From positions 328,937-392,936 of the forward strand of contig NMRB01000092.1 of the NCBI GenBank assembly GCA_002633025.1: 64,000 nucleotides of DNA, written 5' to 3'. The notes below the pieces were generated by a model, which saw only the letters and a list, made by a program, of their open reading frames with translations, had not been told where the DNA came from and made no database searches. Position 1 is the stretch's first letter, and each line of letters opens with the position of its first letter. The translations under genes and the position numbers were made by a program. The DNA comes from Notospermus geniculatus. Its lineage: Eukaryota > Nemertea > Pilidiophora > Heteronemertea > Lineidae. Of this stretch, positions 1 to 10,857 are shown piece by piece.

Positions 1-56
1 GTCTAAGTGTGACACTTATCCTTTGTTCAACACAAAAGATAAGTGTCACACTTTGA
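1..56. repeat. Short inverted repeat (hairpin) at the left edge
   Basis: The word AAGTGTGACACTTAT near the start recurs as ATAAGTGTCACACTT after a loop of about 18 bases, so the first 56 bases can fold on themselves. It may be the cut end of a fold-back element that begins outside the window. No coding sequence is seen here. Confidence 0.6.
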
Positions 57-103
57 CTTAAGTATGTTTATGAATATGGACCCTGGGGACCATGGCAGAA
101 GTC

Positions 104-1215
104 AAACTTAGTGTCATGAATTTGGCCTTTGGAAGCCATTGAAAAACGTGCAGATCATCAAAAGTGCTGAATAAATTTACCAAGAACTTCCACAATAGTG
201 TTTAACAAATGGCTATCTTAATCTCCCCGATGTTTTTTTAAATTCACTTAAGAATAAAAAAGTTGACTTTTACAGACATTTTTTGACAGTTGATTACATA
301 ATGTTGTCGTGAAAGCAATAACTCAAAACCGCTGGAATTATTTGACCAAGGCATGGATTTTTTTTTTATTTTTTATTTTTTATTTTTTTTTATTTATTTG
401 TATTGACTTAGGCCATTGGCCCCTTACAATGATATACATGAAATGATAAATGACTAAAGTGATTCAAGATGGCGCCCCTCAACAGAGCAAGGCATATACG
501 TATAACACAAACCCGATCAAATTTGGTCAATTTGTTCACAAGATATTCAATAAATGAGGTGTAGATAAATTAATGCGGAGGGGTGTACGTGGCACACGCT
601 TAACTGTTACATGTGTACACGCATCTTGGCATGAAAATCCTTAACAGTGGCGATATCATTTTGGGACGGGTATTCCAGTAAAGTGCACACACGAAAACGA
701 TCAACCGTTTTTAAAGGGATTAGTAAGGTCATCAAAATGTCATATAAATACTCCTGCTTTGATTCTATTCGAAGCTGAATGATTAATCCAATACATAATC
801 GACTTAGAAATTCGAAGCTGAAGCTAGGCATTTTGGGGGTAACGTGCTATTTTGGCCATATTGACCCTCTTGAATATGATTTCGTCGGCCTTTTTTTTAA
901 GGATCATATCGAATGAAATGCGTACCTATCCATCTCTTGGGTAGTTTGAAAGAAAAAAATGACAGAATTGAGATACTTTGAAAAGATTGTGAATCGAGTA
1001 TCTATCCTTCTTTAATCGAACATCATTTATTGACGACAAAAACGTAGTTGTAGTGCGTGTGGACAACCGCAAAAGAGACGATTAAGCATTGTCTCTGTCA
1101 GAGAGGTTTACAATAATAATCATCTTCTTTCCCATTGCCGTCCATAGGGAAATATTACATGAGTAATCTTGCAGCAGCACTTAAAGTGGCACTGTATTCC
1201 TTTTCAATGCTACGC
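104..1215 (+). repeat. Segmental duplication, copy A block 1
   Basis: This block aligns in the same orientation with 33358-34337. Both start at ACTTAGTGTCATGAATTTGG and end at AATGCTACGCTAA, and most of the length reads base for base with scattered substitutions. Copy A carries a T-rich stretch at about 359-486 that copy B lacks. No conserved reading frame is visible: the frames in it differ between the copies. It is the first of six collinear blocks shared by 104-10425 and 33358-40425. Confidence 0.9.
359..486. mobile_element. T-rich insertion in copy A (possible retroposed tail)
   Basis: A run of T with occasional A (about 359-400) is followed by unique sequence. None of it is present at the matching place in copy B (near 33617). 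Read on the minus strand the insert ends in a poly(A)-like tail, which fits a retroposed fragment. A related inverted copy at 33210-33240 keeps about 20 bases of the ancestral sequence (ATATAACACAACCCG), so copy B has also lost a few bases. Confidence 0.45.
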
Positions 1216-1267
1216 TAAATATACCCGCGTTAAGGAGACCTCCATTGACAATGTTGTTGAACTACTA

Positions 1268-2023
1268 CCCAGGGGGCAAAGGGCAAAAATGGGGGACCAG
1301 CTGCTGTAAAAAGCCATCCCCTGGTAATGTGTTCAGGGGAGCCCCCTGAGTCGCACTAGGGTGGGTGGCCTTTGAGATTTTTTGCAAGGTGCCAACAAAT
1401 TGACTTTGAAGTTCAGGACACTGACTTTATCATTGGACCCAAGAACTGACACATGACTGAGCGTTGTACAGGAGAATGGGATGCGATGTACAGCTAACTT
1501 TTGAACGGTGGGATTTACACCCCATAAATGTATTACCAACAGATAGAAACATGGTGGCTCGTAATCAAATAAGCATGTATTTTGTAGTTTCTAACTAGTT
1601 ACGTAATCGGAAATGGCGTTTTTATGTATTTTGACCCATTTTGTGTTAATTTGGATAAACAAATTTATTTCTTTATTACATAACTACTAAAAACAATTAA
1701 GAACATGCTTGTCTGCTTCGGAGCCACCATGTTTCTATCTGTTGGTAATACATTTATGGGGTGTAAATCTCACCGTTCAAAAGTTGGCTGTACATCCCGT
1801 CCCATTCTCCTGTACAACGCTCAGTCATGTGTCAGTTCTAGGGTCCAATGATAAAGTCAGTGTCCTGAACTTCAAAGTCAATTTTTCGGCGTCTTGCAAA
1901 AAATCTCAAAGGCCATCCACCCTAGCGTGATTCAGGAGGGTCCCCTGAACACATTACGAGGGGGTGGCCTTTTACAGCAGCCGGTCCCCCATTTTCACCA
2001 AAAATGGGGTTTTGCCCCCTGGG
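1268..2023. mobile_element. Non-autonomous DNA transposon, about 300-bp terminal inverted repeats, TA target
   Basis: The arms 1268-1560 and 1721-2023 are reverse complements with scattered mismatches, both beginning CCCAGGGGGCAAA when read inward. TA lies immediately outside each end (1266-1267 and 2024-2025), as expected for Tc1/mariner-type insertion. The 160-base centre is AT-rich and has no transposase. Reading frames across the arms mirror each other and are by-products of the inverted repeat. The matching interval of copy B holds a LINE instead (34343-35883). Confidence 0.85.
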
Positions 2024-2068
2024 TATACCGCTTATTAACCTCGCCCCATGTAGAGTAATTCTCGTTCG

Positions 2069-2232
2069 CAGGGTATCCACGTGTGCATTGTATTGTAATC
2101 ATATATTCTTCGACACTGGGGCGAAAGAGAAAACTACGGTATGGGAGAATGATGCCAAAAATTGGCAGTATCGTGGCCCTTTAAGGACTGAAAGCCAGAA
2201 TACAGCGAATGACTCGCAATATTTCAAACGCC
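2069..2232 (+). repeat. Segmental duplication, copy A block 2; dispersed repeat
   Basis: This stretch, from TCGTTCGCAGGGTATCC to ATATTTCAAACGCC, matches 35884-36066. A third relative lies at 27985-28500, split there by a 382-bp element. Shared words include GTGGCCCTTTAAGGACTGAAAG. It is therefore both part of the segmental duplication and a repeat found elsewhere in the window. No gene is seen. Confidence 0.8.
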
Positions 2233-2233
2233 A

Positions 2234-3015
2234 TATAGATGAGTTCAAGTCATTGCCATGGATAATTCGCGCATGCGCAGTTAGCCGTTTTCCCCTGTCC
2301 AAGACGGAAGTCGATGTTTTAATGGCTTTCAACGAATGATTGCGGGTGGGTTGCACAATTATTTTGCAGTTATCTGTTGGTTTTTCGTCCAGCTTTGTGT
2401 TTATACGTATGTGAGTCCTCGGGATAATCACCGTGCGGTACAGAAAATCGTTACCCGTTACCAACATGAAACTCGGGTGCGATATACAGAAAAACTCGCC
2501 CAGGTTGGGGCTGCGAATGGAAAAAAATGGCGATGCACATGGACGTAGATCGCGAATTCACTCTATTCTTCGCTCGACCTCTCGCACGCTTTGGTGAGAT
2601 AGCGGGGAAACCAGTAAATTTTCCTTTCCTCAACTAGTACCAGACCCTTTCACAGCGTAATTAAGGCCGGTGTGAAGGGAAAGAATGTCCTAGGAAAAAC
2701 TGTCCGGGGAACAAAAGATCCTATTGTTACATTCTAATCTCTGACAATTGGTTTCTATACGCATGCCGCTTATTCCGTCATTCAACAATAGAAGTGGACA
2801 CCTTTTACAGGGGGACACTTTTTACTGCTACACCGGCCCTGCAGAAATATCGAAGAGAACCATCAAAATATCGCCGACTGCCGAAATGCTTCGTTGAAAC
2901 TAATGAAAACACACCGGCTTCCGTGTTGACCAAGAAAACGGCTACTGCGCATGTACGGGTTTCCAAGGAATCGCCATGACGACATGGACGATGACCTAGT
3001 TTGAACTGATCTATA
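2234..3015. mobile_element. Non-autonomous element with degenerate terminal inverted repeats
   Basis: The left end reads TATAGATGAGTTCAA and the right end, on the other strand, TATAGATCAGTTCAA. Further in, both arms share GCGCATG-like and AGCCGTTTTC words. The whole interval is missing at the corresponding place in copy B (36066-36075), which supports an insertion of about 780 bp. No transposase is visible. Confidence 0.6.
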
Positions 3016-3366
3016 GCATTCGGAATACTGTATTTCCCCACTTGAAAGAGACGGTCGTCCGACATACCGAAATTACCAACTCCAATACTCCCAAGACCTT
3101 TGTGGTACATTTTCGTTGGGGTGTGGGAAAGGACACAATAGCCCGTGTTACCATGTCTTCTGAATTTGTCGAAATAATATAAATTACCAGGACCATGTTC
3201 CGAAGCCGTCGTAAGGTTAACGATGTCCTTAGGCTATGCATTTTTCCAGCTTTAACGACATCGTTAACCTAACGACGGCTTCGGGAACATGGGCCCAGTT
3301 CGTCAAGCAACACTGGACTGAGTCACAAAAGGTGCTGGTCAGATGAAACAGGTCTCGTGGTTCTCA
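3016..3366 (+). repeat. Segmental duplication, copy A block 3
   Basis: This block aligns with 36075-36330. It shares GACGGTCGTCCGACATACCG near 3050 and GGACTGAGTCACAAA near 3315. The alignment is interrupted in copy A by a 105-bp hairpin element at 3191-3295. No reading frame is conserved between the copies. Confidence 0.85.
3191..3295. mobile_element. 105-bp hairpin element with CAG target duplication
   Basis: The arms GACCATGTTCCGAAGCCG and, on the opposite strand, GGCCCATGTTCCCGAAGC flank a short centre. CAG sits on both sides (3188-3190 and 3296-3298). Copy B at 36255-36265 reads straight through TACCAGTTCGACAAGC without the insert, a direct empty site. The size, a 3-bp duplication and GGCCCATG-like ends fit a very short non-autonomous DNA element; assigning it to PIF/Harbinger would be a guess. 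Confidence 0.75.
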
Positions 3367-4185
3367 GGAAAGTGGCGCCTTTATAAGTGTAAGATATAAA
3401 ATTTGAAGGGAAACTTTCGACATCTTCTATGCTTTTTTGCCGGGGTCTTCCTTTTTTACCTGGTGGGGTCTTCCTTTTTTACCTCTGTCTGAAACTTTAT
3501 ATTATCAGTTGAGGAAGAACCTACAGAATGAATTGCCAAAGAAACGTAGGGTGAGGCTACGAAGTAATGTCCTAGAGATCTTAAGAGTGTCCTGGTTGCA
3601 CTTGCTAAGGGAATATGACTAATTCTTGTAGATTGATGTAAATGCTGTACATTTTCCACGTGCATATTTCCGTTACACCCTGTAGGAGGGTGACGCCTGA
3701 TTGGATTTTGATGAATTTCTCAGGAAAGTGGCGCCTTTATAAGTGTAAGATGCCTATAAAATTTGAAGGGAAAATTTCGACATCTTCTATGCTTTTTTGC
3801 CGGGGTCTTCCTTTTTTACCTCTGTCTGAAACTTTTTATTATCAGTTGAGGAAGAACCTACAGAATGAATTGCCAAAAAAACGTAGGGTGAGGCTACGAA
3901 GTAATGTCCTAGAGATCTTAAGAGTGTCCTGGTTGCACTTGCTAAGGGAATATGACTAATTCTTGTAGATTGATGGAAATGCTGAACATTTTCCACGTGC
4001 ATATTTCCGTTACACCCTGTAGGAGGGTGACGCCTGATTGGATTTTGATGAATTTCTCAGGAAAGTGGCGCCTTGATAAGTGTAAGATGCCTGAAAAATT
4101 TGAAGGGAAAATTTCGACGTCTTCTATGACTTTTTGCCGGGGTCTTCCTTTTTTACCTGGTGGGGTCTTCCTTTTTTAGCTTCGC
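3361..4185 (+). repeat. Tandem repeat, about 340-bp unit, 2.4 copies
   Basis: Units start at TTCTCAGGAAAGTGGCG at 3361, 3717 and 4054, giving periods of 356 and 337. The first and third units carry a duplicated GGGTCTTCCTTTTTTACCTG stretch that the second lacks, which explains the length difference. Similar frames of 60-105 residues run through each unit, but they start and stop arbitrarily and look like by-products of the repetition. The array is absent from copy B (36330-36366). Confidence 0.85.
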
Positions 4186-4884
4186 TTGGCTTTGCCAGCG
4201 AAGCTAGTCTCATGGGCCTGTCAACCCATAGCAGACGACGCAAGTTTTGAACGCAATTTGCTCTGTGATGTCGACACTGATCTTCGCCCAATTCCAGCGC
4301 AATATATTTATTAGATAGCATTCTACAATAGTCCACCCTGAAAGTTCTCAAAAGTAATGAATTTAGGTGTGAATTTAATGAAATAAACATGAAATTTCGT
4401 TGAATTTTGCCACTTCCGGCTACAACCACCCCGGGAAAGGTCATAGAGGTCAGATAATTTTCAAGCTCTATTCCATTGGACCTATTCCAAGTAGTATAGT
4501 AGTGCTGGGCATAGGAAGAACAAACTAATAGGAGCGAGATTGATTGCACGCGCGTTTTACCGCTTTCCAAAAATATAGTTCCAAGAGATTGTTAGCAGCG
4601 GCCGGTAGAAGTACGGGAACAATAAAGTTAGTATCATTTATCAATAGTGGAGAGATAACAAGCCGCTAATCAACTATTTTTGGAGCGGTTAATCATGTAT
4701 GCTGCCAATTATCAATTATACCTGGCCATATCACGCGAAGTGATATCGGAAAAAGTTCCATTTTGGTTCCCGAAGCCACCACTAGTCTTTCGCTGTGCGA
4801 TGCTTGCTTCTGTGGCCTGTATCATGTGTATAAACTGATAAACAGCACAGGTAACCAGGACTTAATCAGAGGTTTTCGACCAGC
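4186..4884. other. No recognised gene
   Basis: A 148-codon frame runs on the minus strand from 4570 into the tandem repeat at 4124, and its first residues (LLLVCSSYA) resemble a signal peptide. It has no recognisable domain, and its end lies in repetitive sequence. I therefore do not call a gene. The rest is plain AT-rich sequence. Confidence 0.3.
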
Positions 4885-5240
4885 GGGCCCACAGTGCAGG
4901 TAGGTTGTCTTAATTTTCTGCATGCCAGGGTATAATTCCCTGTAATAAATAATCGGATGGCTTGGAATGGACGTGTTCCTGCCTGTCCGGAATTCGATTG
5001 TACATGCGCTTTATGTAGGGGAAGTGCTGTCGAAATTTTTCCAAGTGATCTATTCTCGGACAGGCTATTGACTGAATGCCACCACCTTTATGACCAACCA
5101 AACCTTATCAAAAGCAACTGAATTTCAGACACTAGACAGGCAGGGACACATCCATTCCAAGCCATCCAATAATCTATTGCTGTTTATACCCTGGCATGTA
5201 GAAAATTAAAAAACCTGGGCCTACCTGCACTGTAGGCCCC
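4885..5240. mobile_element. 356-bp inverted-repeat element
   Basis: The outer ends read GGGCCCACAGTGCAGGTAGG and, on the other strand, GGGGCCTACAGTGCAGGTAGG minus one base. The arms continue about 105-115 bases each (shared words ATGCCAGGGTATAA and GGATGGCTTGGAATGGA). There is no coding capacity. A clear target duplication is not visible, so the family is open. Confidence 0.8.
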
Positions 5241-6051
5241 TAGTTGAAAACAGGTCGTAGGAACGAGGGGGGGGTCAACTCCCCCCCCAATGTTTGGCTT
5301 GTCAAANCCCCCCAATATTTAGCTTGTCAAAAATAAAAATTTGGCAGGCTTGGCATTTGACTGCCTTTAGACCCCAAAAGCCCAAAGTCCAACAAACCAA
5401 TGCACCACACTTAATACACTTAAATGGCTTCGGGCACGACGAAGAGACTGCGAGGGACTGCAGCTATTTTATCAAATCTTTGCCCCCCCACCCACCCACC
5501 CACCCACATTCAGGATGTTCCTACGGTCCTGGAAAAAGAATTTCAAGAATATGGACAACAGTTCGCTAAGAGCAAATTGCCAATTTCTTGTTGGATTCAA
5601 AGATTTACCAAGAGCACGCAGCTGATAGTGAGATTCGGTAACGAGCGCGAGTAGGGGATTACACTTCTATGGGCGGTTATTCCAGCAAATAAATAGATGT
5701 TGCAAAACACGAAGGTTATGACAAACTGTGAAGACCAGAAATCAAAACACGTTGCTTATAATGTGCAATGTGCGCTTAATGGAGGTTATATCATGCATGT
5801 GTATGACAAGTGGAGGTTGCAAAAACACAAAGCTTTGTCTCAGAAAGCAAAACTTGTCGGTGACCATCATGACGACTCCCAAGCAGCCAAGCGAAGCTAT
5901 CGAAGCCGCCAGGCTTCTAGTTAGGTCTTAGGTCTTAGATCTTTGTTTTTTACTTTTTCAGGATGGGGGTCTTAGGTCTTTGGGGTCTTAGGTCTTAGGG
6001 TCTTCGTTTTTTATACACCCTCCGTAACGCCGTAATATTCCATCACGACAC
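5241..6051. other. Low-complexity stretches, no gene
   Basis: This holds one undetermined base (5307), a CCCA run at 5486-5508 and a degenerate tandem of the word TTAGGTC at about 5925-6005. I see no splice-compatible exon or recognisable protein. Confidence 0.5.
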
Positions 6052-6173
6052 GGGCCATATTTATGAAGCCTTCGCAACTTATGAAGCCAACGCAAATCTA
6101 TTGCAAGGCAGTCAGTGAACAATAATATGGCATGTGCAGCCAAACAATAGATTTGCGTTCATAAATATGGCCC
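6052..6173. mobile_element. 122-bp hairpin element
   Basis: GGGCCATATTTATGAA opens the element and its reverse complement closes it. The word CGCAAATCTATTG is also present in both arms. The ends resemble the GGGCCGTATTCA ends of the elements at 31549-32376 and 46408-46746, so they may be distantly related families. Confidence 0.75.
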
Positions 6174-6485
6174 CTGCCCCCCCCCCAAGCCAGGACTATT
6201 TCGGCGGAGGATCCTAGTATTCCAATACATGCCAAATGGAATTGAAGTCTTTCATGGGCACGTGCACCAAACGTTTCGTCGACCTACTTTTATCTGATTA
6301 TGTCACCATTTGGGTTGTGGACAAAGTAGGACCCAGGCTCATGAGACGCAGCCGGACAAGCGAGGAAAATCACTCCTTTTCGATGACCATGCTCGAAAAT
6401 AGTTCTGTCGTTATACTTCGTAATGACTATCTATCACCACTATCGGTTAAAAAACATGAGTGAGTGATTACGAAACATGCAGTTT

Positions 6486-6491
6486 TTTATT
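6486..6491 (-). promoter_or_regulatory. Possible polyadenylation signal AATAAA
   Basis: It lies on the minus strand downstream of the stop of the 6554-7070 exon. It is conserved at the equivalent place in copy B (36689-36694). Confidence 0.45.
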
Positions 6492-6553
6492 GTTTTTGAC
6501 ATAATTTGATATGGGGATGGGAAATAATATCGCATGCTCGATTTTGCAAAGCA

Positions 6554-7070
6554 CTAAGGCACCTGGGGCAGTGTCGTAATTGGAGCATCATAAAATGCGG
6601 AATGCGACGGCACTGCGGAGGAGTTTCGTTGGTTCATTAGAAGTGATGCATTTTGAGCATTCATCATCTCGGAATAAGTTTTGCAGTCATATAAGTTACC
6701 AACCTTTCTCACCATGTGCTTCACGCCATTCGGTAGAACCACGTACTTCTTCTTCCTACACCTCGGTCTCGTCACGTGACACAGACAAGCCCCCGTGTCA
6801 CCGTTGAATATGAAGCCAAGTAAATCAAGTGCAAAACAGAGGAATGCACACCTCATACTGGATGATGTATTCGACATGTGGTCATAGATAGTCTTATCAA
6901 AGCTTGAGACGTTCACATCTTTATATACTTCGTGATGAATTTCCTTGAAACTGAAGTTACAGGGAAGCTTTTCATGTCCCCTTGCAATCGGATTTTGGCA
7001 CGTCCACATTGTTGTGTTGCAGTCTTGATGTTCTACACGGGAGGCGGGAGGGGCATTGCCATCTGGAATA
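6554..7070 (-). CDS. Terminal exon of a putative secreted cysteine-containing protein (copy A)
   Basis: The open frame runs leftward from about 7070 to a stop at 6554-6556 and begins with DIPDGNAPPAS just after a possible splice acceptor (TATTCCAG). The apparent ATG (Met-Trp-Thr-Cys, 7007-7009) is probably internal, because the frame is open upstream of it. About 170 residues are visible, with cysteines in the pattern MRCAFLCF...GFIFN...CLCH, which loosely resembles a PAN/apple-type extracellular module; that reading is tentative. An AATAAA on the minus strand (6486-6491) lies about 65 bases past the stop, as in a 3' untranslated region. The same exon is repeated at 36705-37280 with damage, so this is the better-preserved paralogue. 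Upstream exons were not found in the window. Confidence 0.5.
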
Positions 7071-7622
7071 TCAGTCTTCCTCTACGCTGCAGAGCTATAG
7101 AGGGTATCCACTTGATGTCACTTCCTGTTTAGCCCTTAGTTTATGCCGCCATATTGGATGGAAGGTTTAATATTAGAAATTACCAAAAGCAGAATATTTT
7201 GTTGAACTAGGCTACTTCTAAAATCATTCAAACTTTCTGGTATGCAGAATAAAACCACATCTGTTCCCAAAATTTCGCATTTAATAATCGTTCATCAGGC
7301 AGGAAAATTAGCAATTCACACCTTTTCTAATACATTTGTAATGTAAAGTTTCCCTCCAAGCCAATGGCTAATTATGCATGAATATGCTAATTATGCAGGG
7401 TTTATGGCTCTTTTGAATCAGTCGATCATGCTTTCCTGCCTAGAGACTGCAGTGAGTTCTTCAGACAGCAGTAGGTCTCCCGACATGCCCGAGGTTTTTA
7501 TTACTGTTAAGATCATTGAAATCCATCACGCTATCCCGATTTACAAAAGCAGGCCTACTGGACCTTCGCCATCCAAAGTCCGCTACATAATTGTCGCCAA
7601 TGTGTAGATGGCTATGGCAAGG

Positions 7623-7946
7623 GAATCACGACAGGGACTTCCACCAATAGACCTACATGTAGGCCTATGCATACCTGTAGTAGGCCTACAACCTTTCGTG
7701 GGCATTGTGGTACTGCACTGTCTAAAGCTCCGTCTGGGCGTTAGGAGGGCGAAGTTCCAGTATTTGTTTTGGATAATTCCACATGAATATACGTACTGGT
7801 ACTGACTTACGTACTGACTTATCAGTTCTCCGCTTGTAAAGCGGGGAATCCACCTGTCATTTTCGACCTGATTTTGCTTTGCGACTTGCTTTGCAACGCA
7901 CTCGATCGCCGTAGTGGATTAGGTTGATGTGATTTCCACCCATGGC
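7623..7946. other. Stretch present in copy A, deleted in copy B
   Basis: Copy B jumps from GATGGCAAG (about 38253) to TGATCAATTTCAGG. Inside, an inverted repeat links 7836-7895 (GCTTTGCGACTTGCTTTGC) to 8020-8066. Copy B keeps only the right arm, so the difference is best read as a deletion in B. Near-repeats ATGGCAAG and ATGGCGAAG lie at the two ends. Confidence 0.6.
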
Positions 7947-8553
7947 GAAGATGTGATCAATTTCAGGTCGGCGACCAGTGTATCAATTCCTTGCGGTCGT
8001 ATTCAATCGTAGGGGCAGGTTGCAAAGCAAGTCGCAAAGCAGAAAATCAGCAGTGGATTCTGGCTTTAAGATTCAGATGAACGTAATGTCCTACATGTAA
8101 ACCTGTTTCGTTTTAAAACGTACACATTCACCTCTCGACGCAGGCAAAATAAAGTAGAAATGATAATGATGTCGTCATACGGAGTTGATTGCGTGACACA
8201 ACAAATTTAAGGGCATTTTTATCCGAGAAATTTTTGCAAAAAAAGACATGTCATTCATTCCTTATGTTTGCTCCCTCATAGCCACAAGTTCTGTTAGTTA
8301 TTGGTAATTGCAGTATCATCCGCTGTTTCAGAGATCAATATATTGTTATTCGGAGGCTTGGTTGGAGGATGTAAACTGAAATCATATTTATAATGACTTA
8401 ATTGTGGTACGAGCATTTTGGTGTTCAGACTTATTGATTTTTGCTCATAGTGCATCTAAATGTATGGCGAGGAAAGTATTGAAAATAATGTCAAACTAGT
8501 AAATCTATTCAAAATGTGTTTTTTTCAGTAACTCGAAACGTACGAACGTTTTT
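7947..8553 (+). repeat. Segmental duplication, copy A block 5
   Basis: This block aligns with 38253-38871, ending at ACGTACGAACGTTTTT. No coding sequence is conserved. Confidence 0.9.
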
Positions 8554-9330
8554 AGCTCACCTGTGAGCTCTTACAGTGGTGCAGCGTCCGTCGTCCGTCG
8601 TCCTCTCTCGTCGTCGTCCGTTAGCAGGGCACGTTTTGTACCCGCTGGGGCTATAGATGTGAAACTTGGTACATATATACCCCTAGGTCAGATGACCTAT
8701 GACACCAAGTTTCGGTCCGATTCGATTCTTGGGTTGGCCTCCAGGTGGCCAAAACCAAAAACACAAAAAAGTGCAATAACTCCTGAACTAATTGTCGTGT
8801 CAGGGATGGCACGACATAGAGAAAANAAGCACGTTTTCGTACTACTGCGCATGTGCGCAGGGAAAGCTATGGGAAGCCAATTCCACATTAATGACCTATG
8901 CTAGGCCTGACACTACACTAATGACTTGATCATCGGCCTGATTGAGGTTCTAATATGGCCACCAGGTGGCGTAAACCGAAAATCATCAAATGTGCTATAA
9001 CTGAGGAACGACGTGTCCCAGAGCAATCAAACTTGATATTTACCTCCTTCTAGATGACCTTTACAAGCACGTCAAATTTCGGCCTGATTAAACTTCCAAT
9101 ATGGCCGCCAGGTGGCGTAACCCGAAAATCATCAAATGTCCTATAACTCAGGAACGACTTGACCCAGAGCACTCAAATGTGCTATGTGGCTCCCTCTAGA
9201 TGACCTTTATGTGCATGTGATGTTTTGGCCCGATTGGACATCCAATATGGCCGCCAGGTGGCATAAACTGAAAATCATTGAAGTCCTACAACTTGGGAAT
9301 AACTTACCCAGTAGTCTTGAACGTTAGTTG
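8551..9330 (+). repeat. Interspersed repeat with AGCTCAC hairpin head and GTCCGTCGTC run
   Basis: It starts with TTTAGCTCACCTGTGAGCTC, a short hairpin, then a GTCCGTCGTC run and several spaced copies of ATATGGCCGCCAGGTGGC with TCAAATGTGCTATAACTCAGG-like phrases. Relatives with the same order of motifs lie at 21921-22870 and 63186-63550, and a headless piece lies at 30600-30880. The motif order, not any protein, defines the family. It is absent from copy B at 38871. Confidence 0.8.
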
Positions 9331-9375
9331 GGGTATTGATATTTTTTGGTGACTGGGAGGGGAATGTCGATGGTC

Positions 9376-9442
9376 GTCAGCTGCCCCTGCATTCAGAGAG
9401 ACTTTAGTGAAAAGTCTCTCTGAATGCAGGACAGCTGACAGG
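9376..9442. repeat. Perfect-stem hairpin
   Basis: TGCATTCAGAGAGACTTT and its reverse complement AAAGTCTCTCTGAATGCA face each other across a few bases, with CAGCTG words outside both arms. The stem is over 20 bp long. Confidence 0.8.
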
Positions 9443-9579
9443 GATCTGTGGTTATAAGTATTTATAAGCAAATGCAGATATGTAGGGAAAGGGAAGGGCT
9501 GGGGAGATATTCGTCCTGCGACTAAAAGTGTTGAGCAAAAAAATAAACAGAAACAAACACGCGAAAAAAATCGCCTATC

Positions 9580-9645
9580 GCAATGCTCGAACCCGGGGCC
9601 CAGATTCATAGCCGGACGCTCTACCGATGCGCCAGCCGTCCACGT
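9580..9645 (-). repeat. tRNA-like SINE head (degenerate)
   Basis: On the minus strand TGGCGCATCGGTAGAGCG matches an RNA polymerase III A box and GGGTTCGAGC matches a B box, with spacing like that of a tRNA. An A-rich stretch lies downstream on the plus-strand left side (9535-9570). The anticodon stem does not pair cleanly, so this is a tRNA-derived SINE or pseudo-tRNA rather than a working tRNA. Confidence 0.55.
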
Positions 9646-10070
9646 CATGATAGTTGCTGCTGAATAAATGTTTATAAATATATCCCAGCTACTCAACATA
9701 TTTTTATGATGATAGAAAATGACGTCACAAATCAGAATAATCTAACAAAAATCGCATTTCACAACAACCACAGAGCAAGTTCCCAGCAAATCTGTCGGTA
9801 TATCGCTACATAATGTATCCATCTACGTTCACAGCCACTAAAAAATGTGAACCAACCGTCCGGTATATTCCATCTGAACATTAGGTGCATATTTCCTATG
9901 AGTCCAATTCTATTGACTGACCCGTGACAAGTCTTTGGCTAGCTTCGCTGTTGACCGCTACGCGGCGCGTTGGGCCCTTGCGTCCTGATTGCTCATATAA
10001 CTGATATACCTCTCTCTGTCATTACACTATTATGTCCAAACGGGTGAGCACATGGTCCATGGACCATTTC

Positions 10071-10425
10071 ATTAAAGAACATGTTGGGTCCCACTGTTCC
10101 TTAGTAATCAAACTGTTACCATTGTTTTCAGTGCGGTTCCATGTGAGGTTGGGTCCACTCATTTACTAACGTTGTCAATAAAAGGTCCCACAACAATCAT
10201 ATACGTAATTACTCATTGTATGTCTTGTTCAGCATCATAACAATCAACCCACAGCCGTACGTCAAATAAAATCTGTTATTCAATACTACCATCTTATGAA
10301 ATCATTGTTGCTCAAAACAGGCAAAGGTTTGATTTTGACGACGCCATTTTCTGTAACAATTGGCTTCAACAGCATCATTAGCCTGGTGACAAAGAGGAGT
10401 AAAAAGCGACAGAGTCCTATAAACA
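10071..10425 (+). repeat. Segmental duplication, copy A block 6 (last shared block)
   Basis: It shares AAAGAACATGTTGGGTCCCA through TAGCCTGGTGACAAA with 40083-40425. Beyond this the copies part. No gene is seen in it or in the plain sequence at 10426-10857. Confidence 0.9.
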
Positions 10426-10857
10426 ACTAACACAGCAAACAAAGATGGACATATCACTGTCGTCTTGAAATAATTGAAATAAAATGTGTGGAGATAAAAT
10501 ATTTGAAAAAAAATGTAACTTAGGCTGAAATTCTCATTATATATATGTAGGCCTAGTGCTTAATGTCCCATAGCGCTTTCATTCCCCTAGGAAATCTTCA
10601 GTGGGAATGAACACATATTATTTACATGAGATATATATCTATCGTCGCAAAGCAGGTTCAGGCAAAATGTTCAAATAATACCAGGATTACAATAGTCCCT
10701 GATTTAAAAAGGGCTAATTGTTGAAGCGAATGAAGCGAACCTCTAAATGGTAGGCAAGATCAACGCAGAAATTCCTCAAGGTCGATCTATAGTCATTGGG
10801 TTTTCCCCCAGACAAGCGCATTCCAAGCGACCCACTGGTGTGAAACTGAATAGGTTT

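Larger units (their letters stand above)
6187..7622 (+). repeat. Segmental duplication, copy A block 4
   Basis: This block matches 36366-38250 over GTCAGGACTATTTCGGCGG-like sequence to TGTGTAGAT. It contains the terminal exon described at 6554-7070. Copy B has an extra 515 bases (about 37376-37890) and lacks about 60 bases present here near 7133-7196. Confidence 0.9.

Noticed and set aside
1333-1930. Two similar short frames (PTVQKLAVH and so on) that look like paralogous proteins
   Set aside because: They are the two arms of one inverted-repeat element read in opposite directions.
3437-4002. Repeated frames in the 340-bp tandem repeat
   Set aside because: They are duplicates by position only, open in several frames, with no domain and no counterpart in duplication copy B.
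4124-4570. 148-codon minus-strand frame with a signal-peptide-like start
   Set aside because: Its C-terminal part is encoded by the end of a tandem repeat, and nothing else supports an exon.
9580-9645. Functional tRNA gene
   Set aside because: A and B boxes are present, but the anticodon stem is poorly paired and the acceptor ends do not match; a SINE head is more likely.
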